This document shows positions 14,399 to 22,512 of a stretch of 28,713 nucleotides of DNA, piece after piece (the stretch's first letter is position 1; the number at the start of each line of letters is the position of its first letter). The stretch covers positions 1 to 28,713 of the forward strand of contig CAKUFW010000021.1 of assembly GCA_934650975.1 (NCBI GenBank), read 5' to 3'. This DNA comes from an uncultured Collinsella sp. (lineage in GTDB: Bacteria; Actinomycetota; Coriobacteriia; Coriobacteriales; Coriobacteriaceae). The notes beneath the pieces were generated by a model. The model saw only the letters and a program-made list of their open reading frames with translations. It was not told the origin of the DNA and ran no database searches. The translations under genes and the position numbers were made by a program.

Positions 14399-15484
14399 CT
14401 ATTCCTCTTTGGCAAGATCGAACGTCACGGTGATACGATCACGCGAAACGCGGATTTTAGGGTCGCCACAGAGATTGAGGTAATACCGGGCCGCGAGGTC
14501 GTTAAAGTCACGCTCGACGGCTCGCGAGAACTGCGCCATGTCGTCCTTGGCAATACGCAGACCGCGACGATCCTTGGCAAGGTCGACCGGCGCGGGCGCA
14601 TGCGACGAGGAATCGCGCTCGCGCAACAGGCGCGCTGTGACACCCCGGACCGGCTTGATCTGGCCGGCCAAAACGCGATGTGCCGTTCGCTCGGACATCT
14701 CCAGACCAAGGCCAGAGCAGATGCGGATAAAGTCCTCGGCATCCGAGGCAAGGCTCAAGCGGTCGATGACCGGAAGCTCGCCCTCGTCATCGATGAACAA
14801 CAGACGAGACGTATCGAGTCGGCTAGATGACTGCGCATACAGCGTCGCGGCAATCTCGGACGGGGAGCCCAGGTACACATCGCAGCCGCGCAGCTCCTCG
14901 AGGGCAAACTCGCAGGCAGCACGGATGATATTATGCGGACCGCGAGCACATACGTAATGGCCGTCCTCGTCCTTGACGGCCTGAGGCCAACTCGACTGGT
15001 CGGCACGCTCGCTCAAACGATCGGTCGACACGCTCACCTTAAAGGCGGAACCAAGGTCAACGCCGGAGGTAACCACGCGCGCCTCATCGGTATTCTGCTT
15101 GATCGAGAACAGGGCCATGCCGCGGCCGTGAACACCCCAACGGTCCATCTTCATGCTCTCGAGCTTGGAAGTCACGCGAGCGTCGAAGATCCGCTCCTGC
15201 ATATCCTGCGGAACACCCGAACCGTTATCCAAAAAGACGAGCGTGCGGACGCCATCCTCCTTGGTTGTGGCAAGGAAGACCTTGTCGGCACCGGCGTCGC
15301 GCGCATTGCGCAGCATCTCGATGACGATGTCCTCGACATGCTGGATGTCGTGCTTTGCCTGGCGCCGCTCGGCCTCCGAAACGCGGAGGCGGACATACCC
15401 CTCGCCAAGGTTCTCCTCGACGCGAAGGTTGCCCTCCCCCGACATCGACGCGATAAATGAGATGAGCTCGTTCGCGTCGTTCAT
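14399..15484 (-). CDS. GHKL-superfamily ATPase, MutL-like N-terminal module
   Basis: 361 residues. All Bergerat-fold motifs are present: motif I IEMLRNARDAGA (Glu56, Asn60, Asp63), motif II DNGSGV (Asp86-Gly90) and motif III GVHGRGMALFSI (117-128). The stretch FDARVTSKL (100-108) closely resembles the MutL signature F-x-R-H-x-TSKI, so within GHKL it is nearest to MutL or Hsp90-type ATPases rather than histidine kinases. The rest (about 150-361) matches nothing I know and lacks the MutL endonuclease motif DQHAxxER. It starts one base after the rny stop with no ribosome binding site, so it is translationally coupled to RNase Y. In Bacillus this slot holds ymdB. Function unknown; the ATPase fold is certain. 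Confidence 0.8.
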   Translation of the reverse strand: MNDANELISFIASMSGEGNLRVEENLGEGYVRLRVSEAERRQAKHDIQHVEDIVIEMLRNARDAGADKVFLATTKEDGVRTLVFLDNGSGVPQDMQERIFDARVTSKLESMKMDRWGVHGRGMALFSIKQNTDEARVVTSGVDLGSAFKVSVSTDRLSERADQSSWPQAVKDEDGHYVCARGPHNIIRAACEFALEELRGCDVYLGSPSEIAATLYAQSSSRLDTSRLLFIDDEGELPVIDRLSLASDAEDFIRICSGLGLEMSERTAHRVLAGQIKPVRGVTARLLRERDSSSHAPAPVDLAKDRRGLRIAKDDMAQFSRAVERDFNDLAARYYLNLCGDPKIRVSRDRITVTFDLAKEE

Positions 15485-15485
15485 G

Positions 15486-17039
15486 TTATTTAGCGATATC
15501 GACGGCGCGGCTCTCGCGAATCACGACAACGCGCACCTGACCGGGATACTCCATCTCTTCCTCGATCTGATGGGCGATATCGTGCGCAAGCACCGTAGAC
15601 TGGGCGTCGGAAATCTTGTCCGGCTGTACCATGACGTGAACCTCGCGACCGGCCTGCATGGCGTACGTGCGCTCGACACCCTCATGGGAGTTGGCGATCT
15701 CCTCGAGTTTCTCTAGACGCTTGATGTAGTTCTCGGCCGACTCGCGACGGGCACCAGGGCGAGAGGCGGAGACGGCATCAGCGGCCTGGACCAACACATC
15801 GAGCACCGTATTGGGGTCGACGTCGGCGTGATGGGCCTCGATAGCGTGGACGATAACGGGCTTTTCGCCATAGCGACGGGCAAGCTCTGCACCGATCACG
15901 GCGTGCGGGCCCTCGACGTCATGGTCGATAGCCTTGCCGAGGTCGTGCAGAAGACCGGCGCGCTTGGCAGTCACGACGTCCAGGCCAAGCTCGGAAGCCA
16001 TAACACCGCAAAGATCGGAAACCTCGAGGGAGTGCTGGAGCACATTCTGGCCAAACGAGGTGCGGTAGCGCAGGGCACCCAGGGTCTTGACGATCTCGGG
16101 ATGCAGGTCGTGGATACCGGTATCGAAGGCGGCCTGCTCGCCAGCCTCGCGCACGCGCTGCTGAACCAAGTCGGCGGCCTTGTGATACATCTCCTCGATG
16201 CGGGCGGGATGAATGCGGCCGTCGGCGATGAGGTTCTCGAGGGCCACGCGGGCAGTCTCGCGGCGGACCGGGTCAAAGCTCGAAAGCACAACGGTCTCGG
16301 GAGTGTCGTCGATGACGAGGTTGACGCCGGACACCTGCTCAAAGGTGCGGATGTTGCGGCCCTCGCGGCCGATGATGCGGCCCTTCAGGTCGTCAGAGGG
16401 GATGTGCACGGAGGTAACGGTGACCTCGGCGGTGTGATCGGCTGCACAGCGCTGAATCGCCAAGGACAGGATCTCCTGAGCGGTCTTGTGGCACTCGGCA
16501 CGCACCTGCTGCTCGGACTCGCGGATGATCGTGGCGGCCTCATGGGTGACCTCGCCGCGGACCTTGTCGAGCAGCTCCTTGTGGGCGTCCTCGCGGGTAA
16601 GGTCGGCAATACGCTCGAGCTCGGAGGTCTGCTTGGCACAGATCTCCTCGAGCTCACGGGAGCGCTTCTCGACCTGACCGGCCTGGCTGGACAGCTGATG
16701 CTCGCGCTTATCGAGGGCGTCATTACGGCGATCGAGAGACTCCTCGCGTTGCATCACGCGATTCTCGAGCGTACGGATCTCGCTCTTACGCTGTTTGTCC
16801 TCGGCCTCGGCGGCCTGCTTGTTCTTGATAATCTCTTCCTTGGCCTCAAGCAGAGCCTCTTTTTTGAGGGTCTCGGCCTGACGCTTTGCATCGCCGATCA
16901 GGGACTCTGCCTGTGCGTGTGCCGACTGAATCTTTTCGTCGGCCTCGTGAAGACTACCCTGCTTGGCGGTGCGCATGTAGGCAATGGCGGCGATGGCGCC
17001 CGCAAGGATGCCAACGAGCGCTGCTGCAATAGAAGGCAT
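15486..17039 (-). CDS. rny: Ribonuclease Y
   Basis: Membrane-anchored endoribonuclease that starts mRNA decay. 517 residues: an N-terminal transmembrane helix (about 3-22), a long charged coiled coil (about 30-190), a KH RNA-binding domain with [12 protein letters not shown] (about 220-231), and an HD domain whose catalytic pair His365-Asp366 lies in [10 protein letters not shown]. Length and order match the family. A GTG six bases upstream (17045) would also open the frame, but AAGGAG is correctly spaced only for the ATG at 17039. A consensus-like promoter 160 bases upstream and a terminator-like hairpin in the leader suggest its own regulated transcription, although recX lies upstream in the same direction. 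The GHKL ATPase gene follows directly. Confidence 0.96.
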   Translation of the reverse strand: MPSIAAALVGILAGAIAAIAYMRTAKQGSLHEADEKIQSAHAQAESLIGDAKRQAETLKKEALLEAKEEIIKNKQAAEAEDKQRKSEIRTLENRVMQREESLDRRNDALDKREHQLSSQAGQVEKRSRELEEICAKQTSELERIADLTREDAHKELLDKVRGEVTHEAATIIRESEQQVRAECHKTAQEILSLAIQRCAADHTAEVTVTSVHIPSDDLKGRIIGREGRNIRTFEQVSGVNLVIDDTPETVVLSSFDPVRRETARVALENLIADGRIHPARIEEMYHKAADLVQQRVREAGEQAAFDTGIHDLHPEIVKTLGALRYRTSFGQNVLQHSLEVSDLCGVMASELGLDVVTAKRAGLLHDLGKAIDHDVEGPHAVIGAELARRYGEKPVIVHAIEAHHADVDPNTVLDVLVQAADAVSASRPGARRESAENYIKRLEKLEEIANSHEGVERTYAMQAGREVHVMVQPDKISDAQSTVLAHDIAHQIEEEMEYPGQVRVVVIRESRAVDIAK

Positions 17040-17074
17040 GCTCACTCCTTTTTATGGATTCGTTACATAACAAA

Positions 17075-17100
17075 GCGAACCGTCCTTACGAACGGCTCGC
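17075..17100 (-). terminator. Terminator-like hairpin in the rny leader
   Basis: A 9-bp stem (17075-17083 with 17092-17100, one G-U pair in the minus-strand RNA) with an 8-base loop is followed on the minus strand by TTTGTTATG. It lies between the candidate rny promoter and the rny start, so it may be an attenuator, the end of a roughly 130-base leader RNA, or the recX-recA terminator. Confidence 0.5.
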
Positions 17101-17204
17101 GACATTTGAGTAATATGGGCGCAGCTTATGCGGTCGGATACAGATAAACATATAAACAAACTCATCACAGATGAGCACATATCACAAAGCAAATGACAGT
17201 AATT

Positions 17205-17233
17205 ATCCTACGTTGAAGGGCAACAACTGTCAA
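17205..17233 (-). promoter_or_regulatory. Candidate promoter of the rny operon
   Basis: On the minus strand a perfect TTGACA (17233-17228) is followed after 17 bases by TAGGAT (17210-17205). The predicted leader to the rny ATG is about 160 bases and contains a small CTCAT/ATGAG hairpin (17161-17175) and the larger one at 17075-17100. Confidence 0.6.
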
Positions 17234-17296
17234 ATAAACCAACCCGACACGGCGGCAAGTAAACGGCGAACGGTCAAGGTAGGCGACATCCGGTTC

Positions 17297-17989
17297 CTAA
17301 AAGGCGCATTCCTCGTTTTCGGCATCGATACGGGCCTTAGCGGCATCGGCGGCGATGTGATACGAAAAGCCCTTGCCCATCAAAAACCGAATAAGCTTTT
17401 CGAACCCGCGGACCTCGGGTACGCGTCGCTTAGAAAGCAGAGCGGAAGCACGCTCCAGGTCGTCTTCGATAGCAAAGTAGCGCTCCGGATACCCGGGAAT
17501 GTCCTCGATCGACACATGGCGGCGCTTGAGCTCGGTCTCGATCTTGCGCTGCCCCCATCCACGACGTTTTCGCTCCTCAATAAAATAGGCGCAAAACCGG
17601 TTCTCATCCAAAAAGCGATACTCGGTAGCACGGGAGATGGCAAAGTCGATTGCCGGCTGACGAAAGCCATAGCAAGCAAGCTTGTCACGCACTTCACCCG
17701 TCGCGTGATCGCGACGCGAAAGCATCTCGGTCACCATCGTGAGGGCGCACTTGCGCTCGATAAGCTCAACTGCCTCGCGAAAGGCATCCCAGTCACAGGG
17801 CACATCGGGGCGGTTTTTAACGTACAGGCGCGCCACGCGCGTAGGGATCCAAATAGTGCGCTCAAAACCGCCCTCAAGATCGCAATCGATATGCGCGCAG
17901 GGCTTTTTGGAAGCGTAGCCGGTCGAGAACGAGGAGGCCGCCTTCTTATCGGGAAAGACGACCGTAGCCTCGGTCACGGTATACGACAT
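17297..17989 (-). CDS. recX: Regulatory protein RecX
   Basis: Modulates RecA by binding in its filament groove. 230 residues. The RecX repeats are recognisable from CALTMVTEMLSRRDHATGEVRDKL (about 81-104) through FLDENRFCAYFIEERKRRGWGQRKIETELKRR to the C-terminal GFEKLIRFLMGKGFSY. About 75 residues before the first repeat, including SYTVTEATVVFPDKK, have no clear counterpart in the short RecX proteins. It starts 11 bases after the recA stop with no good ribosome binding site, so it is co-transcribed with and probably translationally coupled to recA, and hence SOS-inducible through the recA promoter. Confidence 0.93.
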   Translation of the reverse strand: MSYTVTEATVVFPDKKAASSFSTGYASKKPCAHIDCDLEGGFERTIWIPTRVARLYVKNRPDVPCDWDAFREAVELIERKCALTMVTEMLSRRDHATGEVRDKLACYGFRQPAIDFAISRATEYRFLDENRFCAYFIEERKRRGWGQRKIETELKRRHVSIEDIPGYPERYFAIEDDLERASALLSKRRVPEVRGFEKLIRFLMGKGFSYHIAADAAKARIDAENEECAF

Positions 17990-18000
17990 GGTAACAACCG

Positions 18001-19164
18001 CTACTCGTCGTCATCGTCGAGCATCGCCGAGCCGTCGATGGCGTAAAGTTCGTCAAACCCATCATCGGCAGGATGGTCAGCCAGCGGCTGGTCGGTAAGC
18101 TCGACCTCGGAGGGAGCGTCGTCGTCATACTCAAGACCGCAGGCCAGACGAACCTTATGCTCGATCTCGTCGGCGCAATCGGGATGCTCGCGCAAAAAGG
18201 CCTTGGCCGCCTCGCGACCGTTACCCAGCTTGTCCTCGCCGTACGCAAACCACGAACCCGTCTTTTTGCAGATATCATACTCGACGGCCATATCCAGGAT
18301 CGATCCCTCTTTGGAGATGCCCGTTCCGTACATAATGTCGAACTCTGCAGAGCGGAACGGTGCGGCGACCTTGTTCTTAACGACCTTGGCGCGCACGCGG
18401 TTACCGATGACCTCGTCCTTGAGCTTAATGCTGTCGATGCGGCGGATATCGATGCGGACCGACGAGAAGAACTTGAGGGCGCGGCCGCCCGTCGTGGTCT
18501 CGGGGTTACCGAACATCACGCCGATCTTCTCGCGCAGCTGGTTGATGAAGATGCAGGTCGTATTGGATTTGCTCAGTGAGCCGGCGAGCTTGCGGAGCGC
18601 CTGACTCATCAGACGAGCCTGAAGGCCAACAGTCGTATCGCCGATCTCGCCCTCAATCTCGGCACGCGGGGTCAAGGCGGCGACAGAGTCGACGACGATG
18701 GCGTCGATCGCGCCGGAGCGCACGAGCATGTCGACGATCTCGAGTGCCTGCTCGCCTGTATCGGGCTGGGAAATGAGTACCTCGTCGATATCGACGCCGA
18801 TGCGGGCGGCATAGGTGGGGTCGAGTGCGTGCTCGGCATCGATAAATGCCACGACACCGCCCATGGCCTGGGCCTCAGCCAAGATCTCGAGCGACAGCGT
18901 GGTCTTACCAGAGGACTCGGGACCGTAGATCTCGACGATACGGCCACGCGGCACGCCGCCGATACCCAAGGCGGCGTCGAGTGCCAAGGCGCCCGTAGGG
19001 ATGGCCTCGACCTCGAGTTCGGGGCCGCCGTCACCATACCTCATGATGGAACCTTGACCGAACTTCTTCTCGATCTCGGCCTTGGTGGTGGCGATCATAT
19101 CGTCGCGCTCTTTGCCCGTCGTGCGTGCATGGACGGTACGTACAGGACCTGAATTCTTGGCCAT
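18001..19164 (-). CDS. recA: Recombinase RecA
   Basis: DNA strand-exchange ATPase and LexA coprotease. 387 residues. Walker [10 protein letters not shown] (81-89), Walker B region [10 protein letters not shown], and the family signature [14 protein letters not shown] are visible, with an acidic C-terminal tail ending MLDDDDE. The N-terminus is longer than in E. coli RecA by about 15 residues ([14 protein letters not shown]). A frame opens at 19185, but AGGAGGG six bases before the ATG at 19164 is decisive. Its promoter, TTGACC-17-TATTAT, contains a perfect LexA box in the spacer. recX follows. cinA and pgsA upstream are separated by a terminator, so recA is its own transcription unit. Confidence 0.98.
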   Translation of the reverse strand: MAKNSGPVRTVHARTTGKERDDMIATTKAEIEKKFGQGSIMRYGDGGPELEVEAIPTGALALDAALGIGGVPRGRIVEIYGPESSGKTTLSLEILAEAQAMGGVVAFIDAEHALDPTYAARIGVDIDEVLISQPDTGEQALEIVDMLVRSGAIDAIVVDSVAALTPRAEIEGEIGDTTVGLQARLMSQALRKLAGSLSKSNTTCIFINQLREKIGVMFGNPETTTGGRALKFFSSVRIDIRRIDSIKLKDEVIGNRVRAKVVKNKVAAPFRSAEFDIMYGTGISKEGSILDMAVEYDICKKTGSWFAYGEDKLGNGREAAKAFLREHPDCADEIEHKVRLACGLEYDDDAPSEVELTDQPLADHPADDGFDELYAIDGSAMLDDDDE

Positions 19165-19194
19165 GGAAAGCCCTCCTCTTAACAACCTGCATCG

Positions 19195-19223
19195 ATAATA
19201 AACGAACGGCTGTTCGTGGTCAA
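19195..19223 (-). promoter_or_regulatory. recA promoter
   Basis: On the minus strand TTGACC (19223-19218) and TATTAT (19200-19195) are separated by exactly 17 bases. The LexA box fills 14 of those bases. Confidence 0.8.
19203..19216. promoter_or_regulatory. LexA box in the recA promoter
   Basis: CGAACGGCTGTTCG, perfect CGAAC/GTTCG half-sites with the standard four-base centre, 39 bases before the recA start. Confidence 0.9.
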
Positions 19224-19390
19224 CCGTACAGATACATCATATGCAGGTCATCATTCCAAAACCCAACCAAACGCCGACCAAACACTGTCCAAAGACTTGA
19301 CCGCGCGCGGCCCAAAAATGGCCGCTTTGGCAAATACGAGCCGGCTACCAGCGAAAAGACCCATATCGCCAGTGGTCCCCGTCTCCACAA

Positions 19391-19414
19391 TTAAGGGGCC
19401 CGGAGGCCCCTTAA
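19391..19414 (-). terminator. Terminator after cinA
   Basis: A perfect 10-bp stem (19391-19400 with 19405-19414) with a four-base loop begins 7 bases past the cinA stop; the minus-strand tail is TTGTGGAGA after the TTAA of the stem. It separates the large rnj-cinA operon from recA. Bases 19224-19390 hold nothing else that I recognise. Confidence 0.75.
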
Positions 19415-19421
19415 AACACGT

Positions 19422-19952
19422 CTATTCCATGGAATCGAGAACACTCACAATGCGGCCGAGCGCCTCCGCGACCGCATGGGCACGAACACACGAGCGATCG
19501 CCCTCGTAGTGGCAGCGCACAGCATCAACGACGGGCACTCCTCCATCGGCGGTGCGATACGCCCAACCGATATAGAAGGTTCCGGCGGGATCATCCTCGG
19601 TGCCGCCGCCAGGGCCGGCATATCCCGTAGCGCTCACGGAAATATCACTCTGATACAGGTCCAGCGAGCCGTTGGCCATCTCGCGCGCCGTCTGATACGA
19701 CACCGCGGTAAAGCGGTCGAGCGTCTCTTGCTCAACACCCAGCACGCGATGCTTAATCTCGTCGCAATAGGTCACCGCACCGCCTCGCAGCACCGCCGAG
19801 GCACCCGGAATATCGGCAATCGTCGAGGCAATCATACCGGCCGTCAGCGACTCAGCCGTCGAAACCGTCACGCCAAGAGCGCTCGCGCGCTCGACAACAT
19901 CGCGTGCGAGCGCTTCGTTGTGAGCGGAAATATGCTCAAATGATTCCGTCAT
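19422..19952 (-). CDS. cinA: CinA C-terminal domain protein (nicotinamide-nucleotide amidohydrolase, PncC type)
   Basis: 176 residues, corresponding to the C-terminal domain only of full-length CinA (about 410 residues); the N-terminal COG1058 domain is absent, as in E. coli PncC. The family deamidates NMN to nicotinate mononucleotide in pyridine nucleotide salvage. Visible motifs are VSTAESLTAGMIASTIADIPGAS (about 30-52, with the catalytic Ser), GAVTYCDEIKHRVLGV, AREMANG and SATGYAGPGGG. It follows pgsA by 12 bases and precedes a terminator, then recA; pgsA-cinA-recA order is widely conserved. The ribosome binding site is weak (TAGGT beside the ATG). Confidence 0.93.
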   Translation of the reverse strand: MTESFEHISAHNEALARDVVERASALGVTVSTAESLTAGMIASTIADIPGASAVLRGGAVTYCDEIKHRVLGVEQETLDRFTAVSYQTAREMANGSLDLYQSDISVSATGYAGPGGGTEDDPAGTFYIGWAYRTADGGVPVVDAVRCHYEGDRSCVRAHAVAEALGRIVSVLDSME

Positions 19953-19964
19953 ACCTACCAGGAC

Positions 19965-20603
19965 CTAGACCGAAAAGACGATCTTGCGGCAGTTCCAGAA
20001 GTACTGAGCGCCCGAGATAACGGTCAGGACAACGGCAACGGCATACAGGAAGCGCGAGACGCCATAGATACCGAGCGTCAGCGCCACCGGTCCCAGGTTA
20101 AGGCCAGACATAGCAAAAACGCACAGGTAGCCGCAGATGGAGACCATCGTGGTAGCCGTCTTGTACTTACCGAGCTTATCGGCCGCGACAACCACGCCGG
20201 CAGCACTCGCGACCATGCGCAGGGCGCTTACCAACAGCTCGCGGAAAAGGATGATAAACACAGACCACACGCTAACGGCACCAAAGTCCAAGAACAGCAG
20301 CAGAGCCGAGAACACCAGGAGCTTGTCGGCGATGGGGTCCAGAAACTTGCCGAAATCGGTGATCTCGTTGCGCGAACGAGCCAGGTAGCCATCAACCTTA
20401 TCGGTGCACGACAGGATGACGTACAGGATAAAGGCGGCGGCAGCAAGCGGGCCGTCAAAGGTGCTCCAGTCTGTACCGGCAACGCTCGTATGCGACAGCG
20501 CAGACACGATCATGAAGACCGGAATAAAGACGATGCGCACGCACGTCACGATGTTGGCGGGCGTCCAGACACTCGTCAGTTCCTTATTGCTCTCGTTAGC
20601 CAC
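19965..20603 (-). CDS. pgsA: CDP-diacylglycerol-glycerol-3-phosphate 3-phosphatidyltransferase
   Basis: Makes phosphatidylglycerol phosphate, the first committed step to phosphatidylglycerol, in the membrane. 212 residues with several hydrophobic helices. The CDP-alcohol phosphotransferase motif is complete: D68-x2-D71-G72-x2-A75-R76 with G85, D89 and D93. It starts with GTG, preceded by AGGAG at six bases, nine bases after the rimO stop, and cinA follows. A loop of about 15 residues (HTSVAGTDWSTFDGP, 38-52) lies between the first two helices. The exact acceptor (glycerol phosphate versus inositol phosphate) is inferred from neighbours and overall resemblance. Confidence 0.92.
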   Translation of the reverse strand: MANESNKELTSVWTPANIVTCVRIVFIPVFMIVSALSHTSVAGTDWSTFDGPLAAAAFILYVILSCTDKVDGYLARSRNEITDFGKFLDPIADKLLVFSALLLFLDFGAVSVWSVFIILFRELLVSALRMVASAAGVVVAADKLGKYKTATTMVSICGYLCVFAMSGLNLGPVALTLGIYGVSRFLYAVAVVLTVISGAQYFWNCRKIVFSV

Positions 20604-20612
20604 GACGCTCTC

Positions 20613-21962
20613 CTACTCCACAACATGACCGATAAGCTCGTAGCAGAAGCTATCGGTAAACTCGACGGTCAAAATATCGCCCACGGACGCCTCGTTGGCA
20701 TCCAAATGCACCGCACCATCGGAATCAGGCGCCTGGAACCAAGCATGTCCGATGAGCTCGGCGCCGTCTTCGGTCTCCTCGATACCGTCGACAATCACCT
20801 GGGCGCGCTCACCTACGTGCGCGGCGGTCGCGGCAAAGCCGAGCGACTCGGCCAGGTCCATGGCCTCCTGAGCGCGCTCGAGCTTAACCTCCTCGTCGAC
20901 CTGGCCCTCCATCTTGGCTGCCAGGCTGCCCTCCTCCTGCGAGTAGGCGAAAACGCTCGTGTAGTCGAAGCCCACGGTGTCCATAAAGTCGATGAGGTCG
21001 CGGAACTCGTCCTCGGTCTCGGTCGGGAAACCAACCATGGCGGTGGAGCGGATCACGATACCGGGGATGCGCTCGCGCAGGTCACGAAACAGGTCCTCGA
21101 GCTCCTGGCGCGAACCCGAGCGGCGCATGGCCTTGAGGATGCGCGCGTCGCAGTGCTGCACGGGGATATCGATATAGGGTAGGACCTCGGGCGTGTCGCG
21201 AATGGTCTCGATAAGCTCGTCGGTCATGCCCTCGGGCTGCAGGTAGAGCACGCGGACCCAAACGTTATGCGGTCGCACGGCCTCGGCAACGGCGCGCAGC
21301 AGCTGGGCCAAGTTGCGAGGCGAACCCTCGGCAACGTCCCCGTCGGCAAAGTCGGCTCCCCAGATGCCCGTATCCTGACCGATCAGCACGATCTCGCGCA
21401 CGCCACCGGCGACCAGGTCACGTACCTCGGAGATGATGCTCTCGGCGTTGCGCGAGTGATAGCGACCGCGGATATAGGGGATCATGCAGAAGCTGCAGAA
21501 GCGGTTGCAGCCATCGGAGATCTTGACGTAGGCGACAGCGCCCTCGACGGTACGCTTGACCTGCGGAATATAGGCGGCAATCTCGCGCTCGACGCCCAGC
21601 ACACCGTCGATGACCGCGACGATGCCATCCTCCTCGTCGGCCTTCACAAAGGCCGCGACCTCGGGCAGCTCGTCGGGCAGGTCGTCGCCATAGCGCGACG
21701 GCACGCAACCGCACATGACGATCGGGCAGGAACGAACGCCGTCCTGCACCTCGTTGGCAAGCTCAAGCGTGGTCTCGATGCTCTCGGACGTCGCCGAGGC
21801 CAAGAATGAGCAGGTATTGACGATGGCGATATCGGCATCCTGCGGATCGAATGCCTCCTCGTAGCCCGCGGCGGTCAAAAGAGAACGCATGCGGTCGGTG
21901 TCAACCTCGTTCTTGGCGCACCCGAGGGTGATATAGAGTACAGAACCCAACGGTGTATCCAT
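20613..21962 (-). CDS. rimO: Ribosomal protein uS12 methylthiotransferase
   Basis: Radical-SAM enzyme that methylthiolates an aspartate of ribosomal protein S12. 449 residues. The RimO-type N-terminus VLYITLGCAKNEVDTDRM gives Cys15, then Cys51 (NTCSF) and Cys86 (MCGCVPSRY). The radical-SAM cluster is Cys152-x3-Cys156-x2-Cys159 (CNRFCSFC), followed by IPYIRGRYHSR. A C-terminal TRAM domain ends ELIGHVVE. GCAKN and NTCSFL distinguish it from MiaB, also present here. The ribosome binding site AAAGGA is rather far (about 12 bases) from the ATG. It lies between yajQ and pgsA in the long minus-strand operon. Confidence 0.96.
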   Translation of the reverse strand: MDTPLGSVLYITLGCAKNEVDTDRMRSLLTAAGYEEAFDPQDADIAIVNTCSFLASATSESIETTLELANEVQDGVRSCPIVMCGCVPSRYGDDLPDELPEVAAFVKADEEDGIVAVIDGVLGVEREIAAYIPQVKRTVEGAVAYVKISDGCNRFCSFCMIPYIRGRYHSRNAESIISEVRDLVAGGVREIVLIGQDTGIWGADFADGDVAEGSPRNLAQLLRAVAEAVRPHNVWVRVLYLQPEGMTDELIETIRDTPEVLPYIDIPVQHCDARILKAMRRSGSRQELEDLFRDLRERIPGIVIRSTAMVGFPTETEDEFRDLIDFMDTVGFDYTSVFAYSQEEGSLAAKMEGQVDEEVKLERAQEAMDLAESLGFAATAAHVGERAQVIVDGIEETEDGAELIGHAWFQAPDSDGAVHLDANEASVGDILTVEFTDSFCYELIGHVVE

Positions 21963-21988
21963 GTTGGAGAGCGGTCCTTTCGAATAAT

Positions 21989-22486
21989 TTAGCGGTAGTT
22001 GGTAAACTGCAGCGGCTGACCGTAGTCCTGGTCGCGCAGGAACTGGATCACCGTCTGCAGCGCATCCTTGGAGGCCGAGGAAACGCGCAGCTTGTCGGCC
22101 TCGATGGTCACCTTGACCTTGAGCTTTTGATCCTTGATGTCCTTGTTGATCTTCTTGGCGGTCGCCTGGTCGATGCCCTCGACGATGTGGCCGAGCACGC
22201 GCACGGTACCGCCCGAGGCGGCCTGCGGCGCATCCCAGGAGACGGCCTTGAGATCGATGCCGCGCTTAATAAGCTTGGAGCTCAGCACGTCGATAATCTG
22301 CTTGGAGACAAAGTCGGCCGGAGCGTTGATCGTAAAGAGCTTGTCGCCCTTCGAAAGCTCGATGGTGGCGCCGGAATCCTTCAAGTCATAGCGCTGGGAA
22401 ATCTCGCGCGTAGTCTGCTGGAAGGCGTTGTCGACCTCCTGCATATTGACTTCGGACACAACGTCAAAGCTGGAATCTTTAGCCAT
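21989..22486 (-). CDS. YajQ family nucleotide-binding protein
   Basis: 165 residues, standard length for YajQ/UPF0234. MAKDSSFDVVSEVNMQEVDNA, QTTREISQRYDLKDS and FLRDQDYGQPLQFTNYR are family hallmarks. YajQ has two ferredoxin-like domains and binds nucleic acids or, in some species, cyclic di-GMP (family knowledge); its role here is unknown. AAAGGA six bases before the ATG is a good ribosome binding site. It sits 26 bases after the RodZ-like gene and 26 bases before rimO, part of the rnj-cinA operon. Confidence 0.94.
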   Translation of the reverse strand: MAKDSSFDVVSEVNMQEVDNAFQQTTREISQRYDLKDSGATIELSKGDKLFTINAPADFVSKQIIDVLSSKLIKRGIDLKAVSWDAPQAASGGTVRVLGHIVEGIDQATAKKINKDIKDQKLKVKVTIEADKLRVSSASKDALQTVIQFLRDQDYGQPLQFTNYR

Positions 22487-22512
22487 GGTTTATCCTTTCG
22501 CTTACGAGCGGC

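Noticed and set aside
14399..15484. The GHKL protein as a full DNA mismatch repair MutL.
   Set aside because: It is far too short, lacks the C-terminal dimerisation and endonuclease motifs, and has no mutS beside it. Only the ATPase module resembles MutL.
17171..18046. A 291-codon + strand frame covering the rny leader and recX.
   Set aside because: It runs antisense to recX, whose protein is clearly conserved, and the part in the intergenic region resembles no known protein.
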